Source: Bacteroidia bacterium
GTDB taxonomy: Bacteria > Bacteroidota > Bacteroidia > B-17B0 > Aurantibacillaceae
Direction of reading: 5' to 3'
Assembly: GCA_022842625.1 (NCBI GenBank)
Contig: JALHPG010000018.1
Coordinates: 1 to 38,611, forward strand
Length of the DNA: 38,611 nucleotides
Shown here: in pieces, positions 35,478 through 38,611 of the stretch
How the letters are laid out: each line of letters starts with the position of its first letter
Numbering within the stretch: the first letter of the stretch is position 1
Notes under the pieces: generated by a model
Told to the model about the DNA's origin: nothing
Seen by the model: only the letters and a program-made list of their open reading frames with translations
The model's database searches: none
Made by a program: the position numbers and the translations under genes

Positions 35478-36173
35478 ATGCGTTTAGTTAGTTTAGTAGT
35501 TCTTTTTATTTCAGTGTTAGCTGTTACATCATCGTGCACCGGTAATTCACAAGAAAAAGAAAACGATCTTGAAAAAGATACAATTGCCCCTGTGCTAAAA
35601 CTGACAAAAAAAATTGATACAGCCTATTTAAATACCTTGTATGAAGATCCTCAAGCAGAATTGGTTGATCGTGGAAGATGCATAAATGCTGAAATTACAG
35701 GTTCAGTAAATACTGCTGTTATTGGCGCTTATTATTTAGATTATGATTATACAGACGAAGCCGGAAATCAAGCAGCAACTGTTACAAGAACAGTGCATGT
35801 TGTGGAAAATGGAGCGAGCTTCTTGAATGGAAATTATAATGTTAACTACACCTGCACTGCTATAAGATCTGGAGCTAGCGATCCCAAAATTACTGCAACA
35901 AATTATTTAGCAACGGTAAGCACTAATACCATTAACAATCGTTTTGAAATTGTGCAGCTAAATGTCGGGCCGGAATCTGTTATTCCTATTTCAACTTTAA
36001 GAGGCAATGCTATTCATTTAGAATTCTTCAGAAATTCCGATTGTATTTCATCCGGAACAGTTTCTCCTTCAAAAAATTCATTTACTATCCAAACGTCCAC
36101 CTATGATGAGACTCAAAGAATCACCTATGTTTGCAAAAACGTATTCACTAAAAAAATAGAAGAAAAAAAATAA
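35478..36173 (+). CDS. lipoprotein with DUF5011-like Ig domain
   Basis: A 231-residue exported lipoprotein (MRLVSLVVLFISVLAVTSSC, Cys20). Residues ~35-110 resemble a DUF5011/bacterial Ig-like domain (DTIAPVLKLTKK, YYLDYDYTDEAGNQAATVTRTVHV). The rest has four Cys (RCINAE, YTCTA, SDCIS, YVCKN) that may form disulfides, and a lysine-rich end. The Ig domain family is common in surface proteins of Bacteroidota. It is the second gene of a lipoprotein pair. Confidence 0.7.
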   Translation: MRLVSLVVLFISVLAVTSSCTGNSQEKENDLEKDTIAPVLKLTKKIDTAYLNTLYEDPQAELVDRGRCINAEITGSVNTAVIGAYYLDYDYTDEAGNQAATVTRTVHVVENGASFLNGNYNVNYTCTAIRSGASDPKITATNYLATVSTNTINNRFEIVQLNVGPESVIPISTLRGNAIHLEFFRNSDCISSGTVSPSKNSFTIQTSTYDETQRITYVCKNVFTKKIEEKK

Positions 36174-36259
36174 CTATTTTCTCTTCACATCTATATTCTC
36201 AAAATAATTAAAAGAATTGACTACTAAATCTATCTCTTAATTACATTCACAATTTTATA

Positions 36260-36296
36260 AAAATGCAGGATAAGAAAACTTATCCTGCATTTTAAA
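36260..36296. terminator. bidirectional intrinsic terminator
   Basis: aaaatgcaggataag (36260-36274) and cttatcctgcatttt (36279-36293) form a perfect 15-bp stem with loop aaaa. It lies between convergent ends at 36173 (+) and 36305 (-). Confidence 0.9.
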
Positions 36297-36304
36297 ATAA
36301 ACTA

Positions 36305-36550
36305 CTATTGAATAGCGCAGTTAATACTATAATTACCACCTAGATCTGATCCTGTATTTGTATTATCATTACATCTGGTTTCAGCTCTGTTTCTTGTATC
36401 CTTATAGATATAAGTAGAATAATCTTTAGTAATAGTTAAACTACCAGAGGTGTAAGTTTTTGAACATTTACAAGTATAATCCTTTTTACAAGACACCATG
36501 GTTGTTCCAACCACAAATAAAACACCCGCTAATAAAATTGCTTTTTTCAT
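36305..36550 (-). CDS. small Cys-rich lipoprotein, 81 residues
   Basis: A very small exported lipoprotein. The signal peptide ends in lipobox VSC (MKKAILLAGVLFVVGTTMVSC, Cys21), and the mature part of 60 residues has four more Cys in KDYTCKCSKTY, RCNDN and INCAIQ, which could form two disulfides. I recognise no family. It is transcribed alone and converges with the lipoprotein at 35478. A near-match to the -7 box (CACCTTTG on the minus strand, plus 36586-36593) lies 36 bases upstream. The 176-base gap behind it (36551-36726) shows nothing else. Confidence 0.7.
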   Translation of the reverse strand: MKKAILLAGVLFVVGTTMVSCKKDYTCKCSKTYTSGSLTITKDYSTYIYKDTRNRAETRCNDNTNTGSDLGGNYSINCAIQ

Positions 36551-36726
36551 TTTTTTAAATTTTAATTACATTTATAATTCAAGTACAAAGGTGGCATACA
36601 AACAAGGATGTATTGTTGCAGAATTTTATAAAAAAGTTATATAATTATTTTTCTGAGATAGAATACACCTCGGTTTACTACTGAAATTGCACCACAGCGA
36701 ACTTGGTTATGGCTATAGATAAGGAT

Positions 36727-37986
36727 CTACTGATCAAACAATTTAAATTCTGAAAGATCAGGCAAAAATTCTTTCGATCTTTTTCTTTCATAATTATAAA
36801 TACTCAAGCTTAAGTCTTTTAAAAATGGCAAACCTATTTGGTCGTATTGATATTTACCATTTCCAATTACATTTTTTTCGTTCACATAAATTGTAGACGT
36901 TAATAAATACTCCACCTTATTTTTTTGATCTACGACATAAGCACAATCAATTAAAAAACCGTAAGCGCGCCCCACAATATTAAACACTCGAATACTGTCT
37001 TGTTTTATGGTAGCCATAGCACTGGCATACAAAAAATATTTCTTGAACGAATCGTAAAATACTTTTTTATCGTATTTTGGGAACAGACTTTCTTTTGGAT
37101 ACATACCTAATTGCTTTAACATAAACTGCCTGTTATCGGTGCTTAAAGGCAATTTATTTTTTTCGCTAAAAAAATCATTAAAAACAATTCGTTTCATGAG
37201 GTCATGCACATCGGTTGCTGTAAAATAATTATGCGTCGAAAAATCTTTTGGTCCGTAAATACGTTTTCCGTTTGGTCCAACATAAGATCTACCAACCTTT
37301 GAATTTGCTATTGGGTGTTTTAATTTTTCTGTACCAAATGTTAATGCTTGCTTATAAATGGTATCTCCTGCCTCATTTAAAAAATAAATTGGCGGTGTAA
37401 CCTTTGCAGTATCACCGGGACATTGACCATCTAAGCGATTAAACAAACGAATATTTTTATAACCAAGATCGTTTAATTTTTGTTGCGCATAATCATAACC
37501 AACAAATTCGTAAACGCGTGCACAAGAATAATTATCACTAACCAAAAACATTTTTTTTATGTAATTCTCTATTGTAGGATATTTGGATGGCGATGTAGTA
37601 TCTGCATTTATTTTTTTCTGACAAAAGAAAGCGCTGTCGGTGATCATAGCAGTTTCTCTATTCAATCCCTGCTTATTTAGTTCTTCTAATTTAATTAAAG
37701 CTAGTAACGCTATAGGTAATTTTACAGTACTTGCAGGGTAAAAATAATTTTTGTTTACATTAAACTTAAAGTCTTTAAAGGAAGGTTCGTTTTTTTCGTT
37801 TCGGTCAATACGCGTATAAATAACTTGTAGTTTATATTTACCGGGATTTGCTAAAACAGTTGCAAATTGAGGCAGATCTGCTTTTAACAAGCTATCTAAA
37901 AAAGGAGAAGTTTGGGCATGAGAAATTGAAGCTATTGCAATACAAAAAGCAAAAAGAAAATTAGATCTAAGTAGATTCCTTTTCAA
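36727..37986 (-). CDS. class A beta-lactamase-fold serine hydrolase
   Basis: A 419-residue exported protein with signal peptide (MKRNLLRSNFLFAFCIAIASISHA). The catalytic SxxK is Ser86-Thr-Val-Lys89 in PASTVKLP, and the SDN motif is at 150-152 (VSDNYS). The third KTG motif is not seen in its usual form; VGRAYGF is the likely position. The length exceeds true class A beta-lactamases (about 290 residues). It is probably a penicillin-binding-type hydrolase or esterase rather than a resistance enzyme. Its ATG lies inside the last 20 bases of the permease gene, so it is translationally coupled to the permease. Confidence 0.82.
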   Translation of the reverse strand: MKRNLLRSNFLFAFCIAIASISHAQTSPFLDSLLKADLPQFATVLANPGKYKLQVIYTRIDRNEKNEPSFKDFKFNVNKNYFYPASTVKLPIALLALIKLEELNKQGLNRETAMITDSAFFCQKKINADTTSPSKYPTIENYIKKMFLVSDNYSCARVYEFVGYDYAQQKLNDLGYKNIRLFNRLDGQCPGDTAKVTPPIYFLNEAGDTIYKQALTFGTEKLKHPIANSKVGRSYVGPNGKRIYGPKDFSTHNYFTATDVHDLMKRIVFNDFFSEKNKLPLSTDNRQFMLKQLGMYPKESLFPKYDKKVFYDSFKKYFLYASAMATIKQDSIRVFNIVGRAYGFLIDCAYVVDQKNKVEYLLTSTIYVNEKNVIGNGKYQYDQIGLPFLKDLSLSIYNYERKRSKEFLPDLSEFKLFDQ

Positions 37987-38611
37987 CAGATATGTTACTA
38001 TTGGTTTTATCTTCTTTTTTATTGGTTAAAAAATACACTAACAAGCCTAACACCACTGTTCCTAATCCATACAAGGATTCAACCGGTTTTTCGATCATGA
38101 TGTAAACCAAAATAAACAAAATGATAGATAAAAATAATAAGGGTGTTATTGGATACAAAAATGTTTTATATGAAGTTACAATATGTTTGTGTTTAAAACG
38201 CAAAATAAAGATACCTGCAACCGTTAAAAAAGTAAATAGGTTTAAGGTAAATCCTACATAGGTAATTAAAGATTGAAATGAGGAAGTAAGCACTAATACT
38301 ATGGCAATAACAGATTGAAAGATAATGGCCACATAGGGCACATTGTTTTTATTTGAAATGGCAAAAAATCGTAATCCCTTAATATCCGTTCCCATACTTT
38401 TCATTACACGGGGTCCGGCTAATACCATGGCACTTATGGTTGATATCAATAACACTGCTATAACCAAACTCATAAACTGTCCCACCTGAACTCCAAAAAT
38501 TTTATTGGCACTTAGGTAACCAACCTCTAAAACCCCTTTTAATTCGGGTATTGGCACCGAATATAAAAACACATAATTTAAAAGCGTGTAAATAACCATT
38601 ACAATTAATGT
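37967..38611 (-). CDS. APC-superfamily amino-acid permease, C-terminal part
   Basis: The gene continues beyond the right edge; the frame is open to base 38611 and 214 residues are visible. There are six hydrophobic helices of the amino-acid/polyamine/organocation superfamily. The segment STISAMVLAGPRVMKSMGTD is typical of the loop after a helix in these carriers, and the tail KKEDKTNSNISVEKEST is cytoplasmic. The transported substrate is not identifiable. The stop region overlaps the serine hydrolase start by 20 bases, so the two form an operon. A peptide or cell-wall amino-acid uptake role fits both but is inference. Confidence 0.85.
   Translation of the reverse strand, partial: TLIVMVIYTLLNYVFLYSVPIPELKGVLEVGYLSANKIFGVQVGQFMSLVIAVLLISTISAMVLAGPRVMKSMGTDIKGLRFFAISNKNNVPYVAIIFQSVIAIVLVLTSSFQSLITYVGFTLNLFTFLTVAGIFILRFKHKHIVTSYKTFLYPITPLLFLSIILFILVYIMIEKPVESLYGLGTVVLGLLVYFLTNKKEDKTNSNISVEKEST

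Noticed and set aside
36727..37986. Antibiotic-resistance beta-lactamase
   Set aside because: SxxK and SDN are present but the KTG box is not in its standard form and the protein is about 130 residues too long, so a general serine hydrolase is the safer call.

Overview
The window is AT-rich and looks like chromosomal DNA of a member of the Bacteroidota, probably Flavobacteriales- or Sphingobacteriales-like. The evidence is a TonB-dependent receptor with a carboxypeptidase-regulatory plug extension, a DUF3127 protein, a SPOR-domain protein, many short Cys-anchored lipoproteins, a near absence of Shine-Dalgarno sequences, and several upstream matches to the Bacteroidota -7 promoter box TAnnTTTG. 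I see no tRNA, rRNA, CRISPR array, phage, insertion sequence or integrase. No stretch longer than 300 bases lacks a gene; the largest gaps (about 240-270 bases) lie at 25006-25274, 32337-32608 and 34594-34836.

Layout. 1-2312 (+): end of a DUF2339 membrane protein, its usual DUF3999 partner, a GNAT acetyltransferase that seems to start at AUU, and a small unknown protein. 2514-5536 (-): groS-groL and a SPOR-domain secreted protein. 5611-7384: a DUF481-type outer-membrane protein converging on a lipoprotein gene. 7458-10935 (+): ispE, then the lysine pathway pair lysC-lysA. 11107-16545: a signalling and redox block with a SpoIIE-type phosphatase receptor, an inward-rectifier K+ channel, SCO1/SenC plus a TlpA-like thioredoxin, and a STAS protein behind a Fur-family regulator. 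16745-24143: NlpC/P60 hydrolase, RecQ, an LtaS-like membrane sulfatase-fold enzyme and a TonB-dependent receptor. 24241-30406 (+): lipoprotein, flavin reductase, transglutaminase-like protein, DUF3127 protein, type I asparaginase, cystathionine beta-synthase. 30539-34593 (+): a small membrane protein, a Crp/Fnr-like regulator, a CPBP protease, a lipoprotein rubrerythrin, an SDR and a DUF2231-like membrane protein, which together look like a stress/redox neighbourhood. 34837-38611: three small lipoproteins, a class A beta-lactamase-fold serine hydrolase and the end of an APC amino-acid permease.

How the genes fit together. Most are housekeeping or envelope genes. Three sets look functionally joined: lysC-lysA (two steps of lysine/diaminopimelate synthesis), SCO1 with an overlapping thioredoxin (copper/thiol handling for a respiratory oxidase), and the regulator-protease-rubrerythrin-SDR run. 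The SpoIIE phosphatase (11107) and the STAS protein (15722) are the two classical classes of a partner-switching pathway and lie 2.3 kb apart; pairing them is inference.

The most unusual features are (i) probable AUU and CUG start codons, each needed to restore a complete protein, and (ii) several families of imperfect inverted repeats between genes. All six convergent gene junctions carry a hairpin: three are ordinary terminators and three are repeat elements. I did not find an unmistakable new defence or mobile system.
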